Source: a virus. From it: a DNA stretch of 34,388 nt. Shown piece after piece: positions 23,509 through 32,262 of this stretch. Below the pieces are notes generated by a model. That model ran no database searches, had not been told where the DNA came from, and saw only the letters and a list, made by a program, of their open reading frames with translations. The stretch spans positions 1 to 34,388 of IMG/VR virus record IMGVR_UViG_3300025118_005059. One strand, 5' to 3'. A program made the position numbers and the translations under genes. How positions within the stretch are numbered: position 1 is the stretch's first letter; each line of letters opens with the position of its first letter.

Positions 23509-24272
23509 GAGAAGTATTTCAAAAAACGTTCGATAAAATATATTGTATAAATTTAGACGTAAGACCTGATAGATGGGAATTTTGTCAAAAAGAATTTGAA
23601 CGATATAATATATTAGATCTTGTAGAAAGGCTACCAGCTTTTCATCTTCCGGATGTTCCTGAAGCTGGATGCACTACAAGTCATATGCAGTGTATTAGAA
23701 ATGCAAAAAAACATAATTATAAAAATGTATTTATTTTTGAGGATGATTTTGAGTTCTTAACCAAGGCTTGGAATGGAAAGCAGTTTATTGATTCAGATCC
23801 TACAATTTATATAAACAGAGCTCTTAAGCAATTAGAGAATATTAGTTGGGATATATTGATGTTTTCTTATAATATAAGATTACATGCAGATTTTATAAAC
23901 TATAAAGACATAAGCGATAATGTTTTTCAAAGTACTATGCAACTTATAGCGGCTGGGTATGCTGTTAACAGTAGTGTGTATGATTTTATATTAGATAACG
24001 ACCCTTCATATAGAATATGCTATGATCAATTAATTGCTAATTGCATGTCTTATAGATTTAAAGTTTTTAACATAAGACCAATGGTGATAGGACAAAGAGA
24101 AAATGTTTACAGTGATTTACGCGGAGAGGAACGGCGCCAAAAGTGGGTAGAAAAAATGCTTCAAAAGTTTCCTGATAGGAGTTTAGGGTCTGGTGGACAA
24201 TCGATTCGATTGGATAATATAATTATGAATGATGACGAACTTTGCCGGCGGTGGCATCTAGATCGAAAATGA
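23505..24272 (+). CDS. GT25 glycosyltransferase, copy 1
   Basis: This is an LPS-type GT25 transferase of 255 residues. Family motifs are FDKIYCINLDVRPDRW (9-24), GCTTSHMQCIRNA (55-67) and VFIFEDDFEF (75-84, acidic EDD motif). The second half (VFQSTMQLIAAGYAVN, then FNIRPMVIGQRENVYSDLRG) aligns well with the 255-residue copy at 26061 (FQSTLQLTTHAYAIR, FINLFPMVIGQREDVRSDIQ), so the two are close paralogs. The donor is unknown; known GT25 enzymes use UDP-Gal, UDP-Glc and others. Confidence 0.86.
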   Translation: MREVFQKTFDKIYCINLDVRPDRWEFCQKEFERYNILDLVERLPAFHLPDVPEAGCTTSHMQCIRNAKKHNYKNVFIFEDDFEFLTKAWNGKQFIDSDPTIYINRALKQLENISWDILMFSYNIRLHADFINYKDISDNVFQSTMQLIAAGYAVNSSVYDFILDNDPSYRICYDQLIANCMSYRFKVFNIRPMVIGQRENVYSDLRGEERRQKWVEKMLQKFPDRSLGSGGQSIRLDNIIMNDDELCRRWHLDRK

Positions 24273-25126
24273 AAAAAATAATCTTTTTAAATAACTGGAA
24301 TTCTGACGCAACCGGAATCCGGTATCTCGGACAAACAAAGGATAAATCCGGTGAATGGGGTGATATAAAAGTAGTAACTGATTTAAAAGAAGCAGATTAT
24401 TATATAATCATGGATGGTTTAAGCAGTGATTTAGATTTAGATTGGAGTAAGGTTATCTATTTTCAAAGAGAGCCTGAAGTAATAAAACCTCCTTATTTAA
24501 ACCATAATTTCCCAGATGAAATTCTCTTTAATGGGACATATAAAAATTTTTATAATGTTGTAACTTGGTGGTTACATTCGAAGAGTTTTAACGAATTAGT
24601 AGATTTACCTTATCCAACTAAAAGTAAAAAAATAAGTACTATAACTAGTGGTAAGCAATATAACCTCGAGCACAGAAATAGATTAAATTTTCTAAACAAA
24701 TTTATAGAAAAATATCCAAGTATCGATGTTTATGGTCGTGGAACTAAAAATTATCTTCATAATAAAGATTGTTATAAAGGTGCTATAAAGGGACATAAGA
24801 AATTTTGTAAATTTAAAGGTATAATAGATTATGAATATTCTGTAGCTATGGAGAATACTTTAGAAAAGAATTCTTGGACAGAAAAAGCATGTGATGTATT
24901 TTTAAGTTGGGCGATTCCTATCTATTCTGGTGCTTCAAATTTTGGAGAATATTTTCCAGAGGACTCTTTTCTTCAAATAGATACAATTAATCCTGATATA
25001 GATTTTATTATTGATTTTATATCTCAACCTCCTAATAAAAAACAGATAGAGGCTCTTAGAGAAGCTAGGAATTTAATTTTATACAAATATAATATATGGG
25101 CTGTTATAGATAATATTCTTAAATAA
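24269..25126 (+). CDS. GT10-like glycosyltransferase, second copy
   Basis: The 285-residue protein has a clear GT10 C-terminal donor region: KFKGIIDYEYSVAMENT (181-197), WTEKACDVF and WAIPIYSGASNF (214-225). SVAMEN with TEK is the canonical FucT motif, so this copy is nearer the family norm than the one at 20825. The first ~115 residues are acceptor-side and unlike the other copy. The ATG overlaps the previous stop as ATGA; an in-frame TTG at 24242 is less likely. A 13-nt inverted repeat (ACCGGA-A-TCCGGT, 24311-24323) lies in codons 15-19. Confidence 0.82.
   Translation: MKKIIFLNNWNSDATGIRYLGQTKDKSGEWGDIKVVTDLKEADYYIIMDGLSSDLDLDWSKVIYFQREPEVIKPPYLNHNFPDEILFNGTYKNFYNVVTWWLHSKSFNELVDLPYPTKSKKISTITSGKQYNLEHRNRLNFLNKFIEKYPSIDVYGRGTKNYLHNKDCYKGAIKGHKKFCKFKGIIDYEYSVAMENTLEKNSWTEKACDVFLSWAIPIYSGASNFGEYFPEDSFLQIDTINPDIDFIIDFISQPPNKKQIEALREARNLILYKYNIWAVIDNILK
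24311..24323. repeat. GC-rich 13-nt inverted repeat
   Basis: ACCGGA and TCCGGT flank a single A near the 5' end of the GT10 gene. It is one of several short GC-rich palindromes scattered in AT-rich coding DNA (see 6767-6780, 6947-6958, 7093-7105 and 28123-28132). Confidence 0.5.
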
Positions 25127-25162
25127 TGGTTTCCAGAAAATATGTAGTAAATATTATTAACG

Positions 25163-26089
25163 ATGACGTTTAGAGAATATGTAAAGAATAATTTTGAAAG
25201 AATATATTATATAAATTTAGATTCTCGAAAGGATCGTCGTGATCGGTGCATAGAAATATTTAAACAATATGATGTATACGACATTGTTGAGAGAATTCCT
25301 GGTAAGGTTTTTACTGAAAAGGAAATACGAGAAGATTTTGTAAAATTTACTGGTCATGTAAATCATATAAACCCAGATAAGTATGACTATACACCAAAAA
25401 CTTTAGGTCGGTGGGGCTGTACGACAGGTCATTTACGTGCCTTACAACATGCAAAAGATAATAATATAGAAAATATACTTATATTCGAAGATGATCTAGA
25501 AATATACAACGGAAAAGACGACACAGTACAGGATTATGGAGAAATATTAGAAAACGCAAATAAAACTTTACAAAATATTAAGTGGGATTTGCATTATTTA
25601 GGGTATTATCCTTGCCCGGCGCGCGGACTATGGTCTAATCCCAAAGCATTAGGGCCTAACATTTTCACAGCATCGTATCTACAAGCTACTCATGCCGTCG
25701 CATATAATAAAAGAGCATATAGTAAGATTTTAGAGGATTTATTACCTAGTAAAAATAGTTTTAAATGGAGAGAACTACTCGGTACAATAGATGAATATCT
25801 TGGTTTCATATTTCAGAATTATCCGGATTATACAACTACTGCTATAGCGCCTATATTAGTATATCAGCGTGCCGATTGGAGTGATATTCAATGTGAGTCA
25901 AAAGATTACACTCCAGCATATTTAAAGAATAGTATTTTAATGCTTAGAGATAGAGTTCCAGATGACTTTATTCGCTTTCCAATAAGACCAGGTAAAAAAA
26001 CAAATGCATTTTGCAAAATGAATAAAAAATGTGAATGGGATAGAATTTCTAAAGAAGAATATGAGAGATTTGCTGCAAACAACTTTTGA
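25163..26089 (+). CDS. GT25 glycosyltransferase, copy 2 (longer)
   Basis: The 308-residue GT25 enzyme carries FERIYYINLDSRKDRR (11-26), a longer variable loop, GRWGCTTGHLRALQHA (82-97) and ILIFEDDLEIY (105-115). It is more distant from copies 1 and 3 than they are from each other. The C-terminus is Cys/Lys-rich (KTNAFCKMNKKCEWDR). It follows a 36-nt gap after the GT10 gene, one of the few breaks in the string, without a recognisable promoter. Its end overlaps copy 3 by 29 nt. Confidence 0.86.
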   Translation: MTFREYVKNNFERIYYINLDSRKDRRDRCIEIFKQYDVYDIVERIPGKVFTEKEIREDFVKFTGHVNHINPDKYDYTPKTLGRWGCTTGHLRALQHAKDNNIENILIFEDDLEIYNGKDDTVQDYGEILENANKTLQNIKWDLHYLGYYPCPARGLWSNPKALGPNIFTASYLQATHAVAYNKRAYSKILEDLLPSKNSFKWRELLGTIDEYLGFIFQNYPDYTTTAIAPILVYQRADWSDIQCESKDYTPAYLKNSILMLRDRVPDDFIRFPIRPGKKTNAFCKMNKKCEWDRISKEEYERFAANNF

Positions 26090-26828
26090 GAAAATATATT
26101 GTATAAATTTGGATTCCAGACCTGATAAATGGGCAGTAGTTCAAAAAGAATTTGAAAAATGGGATATATTAGATATTGTAGAGCGTTTTCCAGCAATAGC
26201 TGTATATAATTCTGCTGGATTGACAACTGCATCTGGTTGTGCGCAATCTCATTTGCAAATCATCCGAGATGCAAAAAAAGATAAATTAGATAATGTATTA
26301 ATATTAGAAGATGATGTAGAATTTATAGACTTTTGTATAGACTACAAAAACAAAAAACCAAAACAAATTATTCAAAGCGATCCGCGAGAAATTTTAGCGT
26401 TAGGTCTACCAGAAGTAAAGAAAATTGAATGGGATTTTCTTTATCTAGGTTATAATGTAAAATTACCTCAATTTTGCAATAAAAAAATACTTTCTGATCA
26501 TTTATTTCAGAGTACATTACAGCTTACAACTCATGCGTATGCTATACGTAATACAGCGTATGATCATGTGCTTGACGATTGGGATAATTTAGCGACCAAA
26601 ACCGGTTTAAAATTCTCAGACCGGAGAGTCAGTATTGATGCTTATTATGCTTTTTATTTAAGTCATAAAATTAATTTCATTAATTTATTTCCTATGGTAA
26701 TTGGTCAGAGAGAGGATGTAAGAAGCGATATTCAACATTCTCATATACCGAAACCGCGTACGAGTTCGTATAAAGGGTTCGCTTGGGTAAAACAAAATGC
26801 TACCCAAAATTGGATGGAATATAAATGA
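26061..26828 (+). CDS. GT25 glycosyltransferase, copy 3
   Basis: The 255-residue paralog of copy 1 has TFEKIYCINLDSRPDKW (8-24), GCAQSHLQIIRDAKK and ILEDDVEFID (81-90). The ATG at 26061 was chosen because the product then begins MRDLLQTTFEKIYCINLD, in register with MREVFQKTFDKIYCINLD of copy 1, and has the identical length; a GTG at 26031 would extend it upstream. GCTTSH of copy 1 is GCAQSH here. It overlaps copy 2 by 29 nt and the next gene by 4 nt. Confidence 0.87.
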   Translation: MRDLLQTTFEKIYCINLDSRPDKWAVVQKEFEKWDILDIVERFPAIAVYNSAGLTTASGCAQSHLQIIRDAKKDKLDNVLILEDDVEFIDFCIDYKNKKPKQIIQSDPREILALGLPEVKKIEWDFLYLGYNVKLPQFCNKKILSDHLFQSTLQLTTHAYAIRNTAYDHVLDDWDNLATKTGLKFSDRRVSIDAYYAFYLSHKINFINLFPMVIGQREDVRSDIQHSHIPKPRTSSYKGFAWVKQNATQNWMEYK

Positions 26829-27985
26829 GAATAGGTATATTATTTTACGGTCAGCCACGTTTTTTCGGTCTTACAAAAAAGTATATTAAGCAGGAGTTTG
26901 ACTTCCCTGGCCATGAAACTGATTATTTTGCTCACTTCTGGGAACAAGTCGGTTATACACCGAGTGGAGAAGAACATGACACGAATGTTCCCGATGTAAG
27001 AAAGATACTCAGTAGAGAGTTTGACGCTAAATCATATAAAATACAGAATTATGATAAACTAGATGAAATAATAGAAGCTTATAAAGTTATTTTTCAACAA
27101 GTAAAGGAAGAAACTAATAATAATGTTGCAGTACCTGATGACGATATAGAATTAAGATATAAATTTGGTCAACACTATAGTCTATCTAAGTGTTATGAGT
27201 ATTTAGAAGAATATGAACAAAAGAATAATTTTAAATATGATATAATTATAAAGGCGAGAACTGATATAGTGTATTCATTACCGTCGTTATATCCTGACGA
27301 AGAAGAATATAGGTTATTTAAAATTCATGCTTATTTAAATATTAATAAAGATGTACCTACTATACATTGTAATGGTATAAGAATTACTACTTTAGAGGTA
27401 CCAGATGATAATTCACCTCTTATATGGGAACAACAAGGTATATACAGTTATTATAATCAAGAAGTATCGTTTCAATATGAACATTCTGTAAAAATGCCAT
27501 TTACATATAATTATAATAGAAGATTGGCGATAAATGATTGGTGTTTAATCGCTAATAGGGAAGCAGCATCTCTTATGTATAATGGTTGGTTTACTACGTA
27601 TCTTAATGCTCTAGGTAATGATATACGTATGTGTAATTGCTTGCGTTTAAAAAATGAGCCTGTTATTCCGGTACGAGGTATTGAAGAGGATGAATTAAAA
27701 CATAGACATAAATTGAAATTTATTTCTCAATCAGAGCATAGTATGCAAGGATATCTAGCTTATGTAAATAATATAAATGCGGTTAAGTTGAAACATAGAA
27801 GAGATTATAGATTATTAAAACAGGATGAAATAAAACAAGAGGTGTCTGTTGATGGTAAGTTTTGGGCAGTCAATGACGCTGAAATGGTTGATGGAATAAC
27901 TAAAGTATTTAACTTACGAAATCCTTCATTTTATGATCTTAGAAAAACAGAAAGATATAAGAAATTTTTAGATATTAAAACATGA
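26825..27985 (+). CDS. YGQPR-type putative glycosyltransferase, copy 1
   Basis: I cannot assign this 386-residue protein to a named GT family. It begins MRIGILFYGQPRFF, has DYFAHFW (33-39), a QHYSLSKCYEYL helix and KYDIIIKARTDIVY (137-150), where RTD after a beta strand looks like a nucleotide-sugar or metal site of a GT-A-like fold. The genes at 27982 and 30329 share the same order of motifs. Later segments (LAINDWCLIANREAASLMYNGWF) look like acceptor-side helices. Transferase activity is inferred from neighbours and motif layout. It overlaps the GT25 gene by 4 nt. Confidence 0.62.
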   Translation: MRIGILFYGQPRFFGLTKKYIKQEFDFPGHETDYFAHFWEQVGYTPSGEEHDTNVPDVRKILSREFDAKSYKIQNYDKLDEIIEAYKVIFQQVKEETNNNVAVPDDDIELRYKFGQHYSLSKCYEYLEEYEQKNNFKYDIIIKARTDIVYSLPSLYPDEEEYRLFKIHAYLNINKDVPTIHCNGIRITTLEVPDDNSPLIWEQQGIYSYYNQEVSFQYEHSVKMPFTYNYNRRLAINDWCLIANREAASLMYNGWFTTYLNALGNDIRMCNCLRLKNEPVIPVRGIEEDELKHRHKLKFISQSEHSMQGYLAYVNNINAVKLKHRRDYRLLKQDEIKQEVSVDGKFWAVNDAEMVDGITKVFNLRNPSFYDLRKTERYKKFLDIKT

Positions 27986-29058
27986 AAAAGATACGCGTTG
28001 CTTTATGTATATCGGGTGAAATGAGAAGATGGCCTAATTGCCATAATTCAGTAATGAATCTATCTACTCCGTATAGTATTAAATTTTTGAACAGGCATAA
28101 TAATGCCCCGCCCAATGAGCCGCCTCCGGAGGAAATAGATTATGAGCTACATACATTTATACACACTTGGGATCAAATTACATATTCAAAAAAACAGACA
28201 ACGTGGGAGCTTAATCTAAGAAAAGATAAATTAGATCATAAAGAAATGATCGATAAGATAAAACCTAAAGCTATTCAAATAGAAAGTAAAGACGCATTAG
28301 ATGTATATATAGAGTTATTTAAAAAAAATAAAGACTTTAGAGAATGTGAAGATATTGAAAAGAAAATTAAATTTACAAATTATACTTGCTTATCTCAATT
28401 TTATAGTATGAGGAAATGTCATGATTTACGTCGAAAATATCAAGAAGAACATAATGTAGAATATGACATTGTTATTAGAACGAGGTCTGACATATTAATT
28501 AAAGAATATAAGAAACAGTCCGTATTTCATGTTTTACATAAATTAGCTGTTTTTGATGATAACAAAAAAAAGCATGTATGTACTGGTAAAACACCCCTTC
28601 TATATTGTCCTTGGATTTATGGAGATCACAGATTACATACAATAATGGAATATGCATTAATGTTAGGCCGCCCGGCGACATTCGATAAAATTTTTAAGGG
28701 CTTCCCAGAAAAATTACCAAAAACAGCTGGGTTCGGTAATACGTCTCATGGTGTACTTTATGATCACATACATAATGACCATACATATATAAGAGCTCCT
28801 ATCCCATTGCATTATTCCTTAGATCATCATCCTGTTGAAATGGTAGAGGATCCTTGTAATCAAGATATTGTCACAGGTCTTCCAATTGAGGAGGGAGCAA
28901 AAGCTCCTAAGCTTGAAGTTGTTGCTGAGGGAGACGAAACTGACATATCTATAGGAGAGGAGAATGCTATTAAAGATAAAAATGATATTAGCGAAAAGGA
29001 TATACCTACTCCTAAGAAAGGGGTAGCAGTTAAAGGTATGACCGATGGAGGTTCTTAA
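27982..29058 (+). CDS. YGQPR-type putative glycosyltransferase, copy 2, with acidic tail
   Basis: The 358-residue relative of the preceding gene reads VALCISGEMRRW (6-17) where the others have [18 protein letters not shown] (55-64), QFYSMRKCHDLRRKY (139-153) and EYDIVIRTRSDI (160-171). An extra GC-rich insert, NNAPPNEPPPEEID (40-53), is absent from the other copies. The last ~70 residues are a low-complexity acidic Glu/Asp/Ile/Lys tail, probably disordered. It is the last plus-strand gene of the string and overlaps the convergent methyltransferase gene by 4 nt. Confidence 0.58.
   Translation: MKKIRVALCISGEMRRWPNCHNSVMNLSTPYSIKFLNRHNNAPPNEPPPEEIDYELHTFIHTWDQITYSKKQTTWELNLRKDKLDHKEMIDKIKPKAIQIESKDALDVYIELFKKNKDFRECEDIEKKIKFTNYTCLSQFYSMRKCHDLRRKYQEEHNVEYDIVIRTRSDILIKEYKKQSVFHVLHKLAVFDDNKKKHVCTGKTPLLYCPWIYGDHRLHTIMEYALMLGRPATFDKIFKGFPEKLPKTAGFGNTSHGVLYDHIHNDHTYIRAPIPLHYSLDHHPVEMVEDPCNQDIVTGLPIEEGAKAPKLEVVAEGDETDISIGEENAIKDKNDISEKDIPTPKKGVAVKGMTDGGS
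28123..28132. repeat. 10-bp perfect palindrome CCTCCGGAGG
   Basis: It lies in the Pro/Glu-rich insert of the YGQPR-type gene, inside a GC-rich patch of about 28 nt (28106-28133). It resembles the inverted repeat at 7093-7105. Confidence 0.5.
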
Positions 29059-29627
29059 GAGAGAATAACTAAAATACCACCATTTACTATTGATACGTTA
29101 TCACTAACTCTATTAAATACTTTTTTTATCCAAAAATGTTTTTTATGCTCTTGAATTAAATGTAGTTCACCTACTTTAACTCCTGGTCGGATTTCATGAT
29201 ATCTTCTCGCGTGACTTGGACCACCATTAGTTGTATGAAACATGCATTTACGAGTTACTCTGACCATTTCATCTATAGTTCTGTCTAAAAAATCAGGATG
29301 TATATGTTCTAAAAAATCAAATGAAGTTGTTAAATCTACAGATTTATCTTCTAGCGGTATATCATGACTACACCCTTTTAAAAAATTAATATTTTTGTTT
29401 AAAAAATCTGACTTAGGGTCAATAGATATATCTAAACCATGTACTTCGTTACATAATCCCTCTATTGCCCAATTACAAAATTGCCCTTGACCTGTACCAA
29501 CATCTAATACAGAATTAATATTTAATAATTTTAAAAAAGGTATATGCTTCCTACCATGAAAACTACCACCATATCCCTGAGTGTTTAAGTAATCATATGT
29601 TTCTTTAATTTGCTCTAAGTTCTTCAT
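29055..29627 (-). CDS. class I SAM-dependent methyltransferase
   Basis: The 190-residue protein has motif I SVLDVGTGQGQF (39-50), EVHGLDIS (61-68, motif II acidic residue), and DLTTSFDFLEH followed by DEMVRVTRK, typical of Methyltransf_11. The C-terminal HTTNGGPSHARRYHEIRPG region is less usual. The substrate is unknown; sugar or lipid methylation is suggested by neighbours. The ATG at 29627 gives MKNLEQIKETYDYLN; an upstream ATG at 29654 would overlap the preceding gene by 50 nt. It is the last gene of the minus-strand arm. Confidence 0.82.
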   Translation of the reverse strand: MKNLEQIKETYDYLNTQGYGGSFHGRKHIPFLKLLNINSVLDVGTGQGQFCNWAIEGLCNEVHGLDISIDPKSDFLNKNINFLKGCSHDIPLEDKSVDLTTSFDFLEHIHPDFLDRTIDEMVRVTRKCMFHTTNGGPSHARRYHEIRPGVKVGELHLIQEHKKHFWIKKVFNRVSDNVSIVNGGILVILS

Positions 29628-30327
29628 GGATATATTCTTTTTTAACATTATCACACCCTATATGTATTAACGGAAAATTAATATATGTAGTAGGGACAAG
29701 TTCGTTGTTTATGATATATGTCATGGCTGTTTCTTCTCTTATAAAATGATCGTCCTTTTGCCATAAAGTATATATTTTATCGTATGCAAATACATCAGTT
29801 AAATTTGCTTTAAAATCTTTACATATAAAAATCAACCCAGCAGCAAATCTACCAGGTATTTCTCTATTTAAATACTTTTCAGGTATAACTACTGGATCGG
29901 CTGTTTTTATTTCCTCTTGACGCATATACATATAAAACGCTTTATTATAATCTTCAAATTTAAACCTATCCTTATGTCTTACAATAACATCACAATCAAA
30001 ATATAACATTTTATCATAGTCACTTTTATAGAATTCATGAATGAGATAAAATTTTGTATTCCATGCCTTTAATCTTTGTAATTCCGATGCATATTTTTCG
30101 TGTTTAATACATTTATATTTGTTTATTTCTTTATCATTATAAAATTGCTTAATAGATATAAACATATCTTCTATTTTATCAGGAATTTTGGTTATTAACT
30201 TGAAATCAGCATTCTTATATTCAGCCCATTTTTTTAAATCCTCTATTACTGGGGTTAAGTTTTCTTGTATTATATCATCTTGTGGCAGATACGAACATAA
30301 ACAATAAACTATATTTCTCTTCTTCAC
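29605..30327 (-). CDS. GT8-like glycosyltransferase with DCD motif
   Basis: A 240-residue GT-A-type protein with KMLYFDCDVIVRHKD (106-120), where D111-C-D113 is the metal-binding DXD, and GRFAAGLIFICKDF downstream, as in GT8-like enzymes where the acceptor loop follows. A C-terminal LVPTTYINFPLIHIGC strand closes the fold. The chosen start is GTG at 30327 (MKKRNIVYCL), 1 nt after the upstream stop; an ATG at 30360 would overlap the upstream gene by 32 nt and add [11 protein letters not shown]. Donor unknown. Confidence 0.72.
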   Translation of the reverse strand: MKKRNIVYCLCSYLPQDDIIQENLTPVIEDLKKWAEYKNADFKLITKIPDKIEDMFISIKQFYNDKEINKYKCIKHEKYASELQRLKAWNTKFYLIHEFYKSDYDKMLYFDCDVIVRHKDRFKFEDYNKAFYMYMRQEEIKTADPVVIPEKYLNREIPGRFAAGLIFICKDFKANLTDVFAYDKIYTLWQKDDHFIREETAMTYIINNELVPTTYINFPLIHIGCDNVKKEYIHEELRAN

Positions 30328-30328
30328 G

Positions 30329-31660
30329 TTATTCGGCAACCTCCATAGCGCGCGATCCAATTATGTTTGAATATTGTTTCTTTAAACTTTTGTCAGTATC
30401 AGTTAGTACTCTAATATGGGGCCTATTTAATATAAATTCTTTTGTAAATTTATTAGCAATTTTCATTAATCTCTCTGGTATAACCATTGTCTCTAATGAG
30501 TCACATCCTAATTCCTCTGCATTTATACGATTTAATCCCAAGGTCTCTCCACAGATAATTTCTCCAGCGGCCCAGTTTATATCTATACCATCTTTTTTGA
30601 GAAATATTCTAGATTTATCAATCAAAGCTTTTATAGTTTCAAGATATTGATCTATAGATAATAACATATCTTCACCTGATCCTACCATATACCAATCCTT
30701 CATGTGTAAATATTGAGTTTTGGGATTATACATATGAGTGTCATTGGCTTTAAAGAGATTGTTTTCATAGTTAAAATTTTCATCAGCACCTGTATACTGA
30801 AAGACGCCTTCTTTTTTTGCATATATTTTATTTTCTACACATAACCAACTCTGGTAATTTTTTACATGTATAGGTTGATGATCCGGCTCTGCGTTGCACT
30901 GTTCCTTTTCAGTTCGCCCATCAGAGAATGTACGAGCCATGTCGTTTGTAAGATTAATTTCTTTAGCTACATCCTTTGCCCCTTCCCAAATTTGAAGATC
31001 TCCAAATTTACAGAAAATTCCTTTCCGTTTTTCATATAATTTGCTATAGAATAATTTTTTATCATATTCATAAAGTCTATTTTCTGTATACAAATCAGGA
31101 GTAATAAACAACAAATCAGTTCTAATTCTAAAAATATAGTCATAATCTTCTTCTATTAAATTTGCTCCTAGCTGTAATGATACAAATTGACCTAAATAGT
31201 ATCTTAAATTCTCTGGCCTAGTAATTTCAAAAATACTCTTTTCAAAGAACTTTGTATATTTATCTTCAGCTAAAAGAGGTATATCAGCAATAGAACTAAT
31301 ATGTTGCGGCTCAGAGTAAGTATGAATGTTTCCAGGCCCAGAAAATTTCGTTGTTCTATCATAATAGAGCTTTAATTTGTTTTTATTGGCTTCTACGATT
31401 TTATATATCTCTTCACAGGCCTGGGTTAAAGGCTCATAATTAGTAAAGGAATGTTTTTTTGGTTTATATGTAGAGACTATTTTTTCTTTATCCTCATCTG
31501 TTAAACTATATTCTGGATCGTCACTATTATATGCTATTTTATCCCAAAAATGAAAATAGTAATCTGTCGTACTATCTTTAAATGTAGTTTCCTGCATAAT
31601 ACTTTTCCAGCTTGATTCCCAGAACCGTGGTTGCCCGTATAATAATACTGCTAATTTCAT
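30329..31660 (-). CDS. YGQPR-type putative glycosyltransferase, copy 3
   Basis: This is the longest member (443 residues) of the family seen at 26825 and 27982. It begins [14 protein letters not shown], has [12 protein letters not shown] (33-44) and [13 protein letters not shown] (173-185), with a long helical insert between. The RTD position matches the other copies. The ATG at 31660 overlaps the upstream stop as ATGA; a TTG 18 nt further upstream is unlikely. It lies on the opposite strand from its relatives, so the duplication has spread across the convergent junction. Confidence 0.62.
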   Translation of the reverse strand: MKLAVLLYGQPRFWESSWKSIMQETTFKDSTTDYYFHFWDKIAYNSDDPEYSLTDEDKEKIVSTYKPKKHSFTNYEPLTQACEEIYKIVEANKNKLKLYYDRTTKFSGPGNIHTYSEPQHISSIADIPLLAEDKYTKFFEKSIFEITRPENLRYYLGQFVSLQLGANLIEEDYDYIFRIRTDLLFITPDLYTENRLYEYDKKLFYSKLYEKRKGIFCKFGDLQIWEGAKDVAKEINLTNDMARTFSDGRTEKEQCNAEPDHQPIHVKNYQSWLCVENKIYAKKEGVFQYTGADENFNYENNLFKANDTHMYNPKTQYLHMKDWYMVGSGEDMLLSIDQYLETIKALIDKSRIFLKKDGIDINWAAGEIICGETLGLNRINAEELGCDSLETMVIPERLMKIANKFTKEFILNRPHIRVLTDTDKSLKKQYSNIIGSRAMEVAE

Positions 31661-32262
31661 GTGTTTACTATATACCAAGACGTTGGGCTATTATGTCTCT
31701 TTAATTTCTTTTGATTACTTTCAACATCAATATGCACGACTAAATTTTCCGCCGCTACAAACTCATCTACAGCAAGTTGGACACCACGGTACTGTGGTGG
31801 AAATACCTTTAGGCGTGGATGGGATGGCGATGGATAGAGGAGATTCGCTAACCAAATGTCTTCATTTATACTGTAATCATGCCCACAAAACAACCCTCCT
31901 TTTCTCATTTTCGGCCACCATGCGTTAATATCCTCCTTTACTGCTTCATAAGAATGACCTGCATCAATAAAACAAAAATCTAAACTTTCATTTGATATTT
32001 CTTTCGCCGCCTCAATAGACGGTTTGTGTATAACCTTACATCTATCTTTGTATATTTTTAATCTCTTTCGCGTTTCATCCTGTTTTTCCGGGTACTTCCT
32101 CCAAGCATCTACTAAAAGTAGCATTTTACCATTCCATGTTTTTAGTATACGGTGAGCGTGTCTCCCCCTACTAACACCTATTTCAGCGCCAGTTCCGATT
32201 AAACCATTTTCATTTAAATATAGCGGTATTTGATCTCTACCGGTAATGTCTGTTATCTTCAT
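31657..32262 (-). CDS. class I SAM methyltransferase (Methyltransf_24-like)
   Basis: The 201-residue protein shows [16 protein letters not shown] (25-40, motif I), LLLVDAW (48-54), [17 protein letters not shown] (95-111) and GHDY (127-130), a pattern typical of Methyltransf_24 enzymes found in phage and bacterial glycan clusters. DAGHSYE usually contributes a catalytic or metal site. The start overlaps the upstream radical SAM stop by one base (TAATG) and the stop overlaps the next gene by 4 nt, so the three genes are coupled. The target is probably a sugar hydroxyl (inference). Confidence 0.86.
   Translation of the reverse strand: MKITDITGRDQIPLYLNENGLIGTGAEIGVSRGRHAHRILKTWNGKMLLLVDAWRKYPEKQDETRKRLKIYKDRCKVIHKPSIEAAKEISNESLDFCFIDAGHSYEAVKEDINAWWPKMRKGGLFCGHDYSINEDIWLANLLYPSPSHPRLKVFPPQYRGVQLAVDEFVAAENLVVHIDVESNQKKLKRHNSPTSWYIVNT

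Noticed and set aside
12020-29058. Reading the sugar genes as a bacterial O-antigen or capsule locus on a host chromosome.
   Set aside because: The neighbouring block is clearly T4-like, composition and start-site style are continuous across the boundary, and no flippase, polymerase or host housekeeping gene is visible. A contig chimera cannot be fully excluded from sequence alone.
30282-30650. Plus-strand ORF of 122 codons.
   Set aside because: Antisense to the GT8-like and YGQPR-type genes; no family features.
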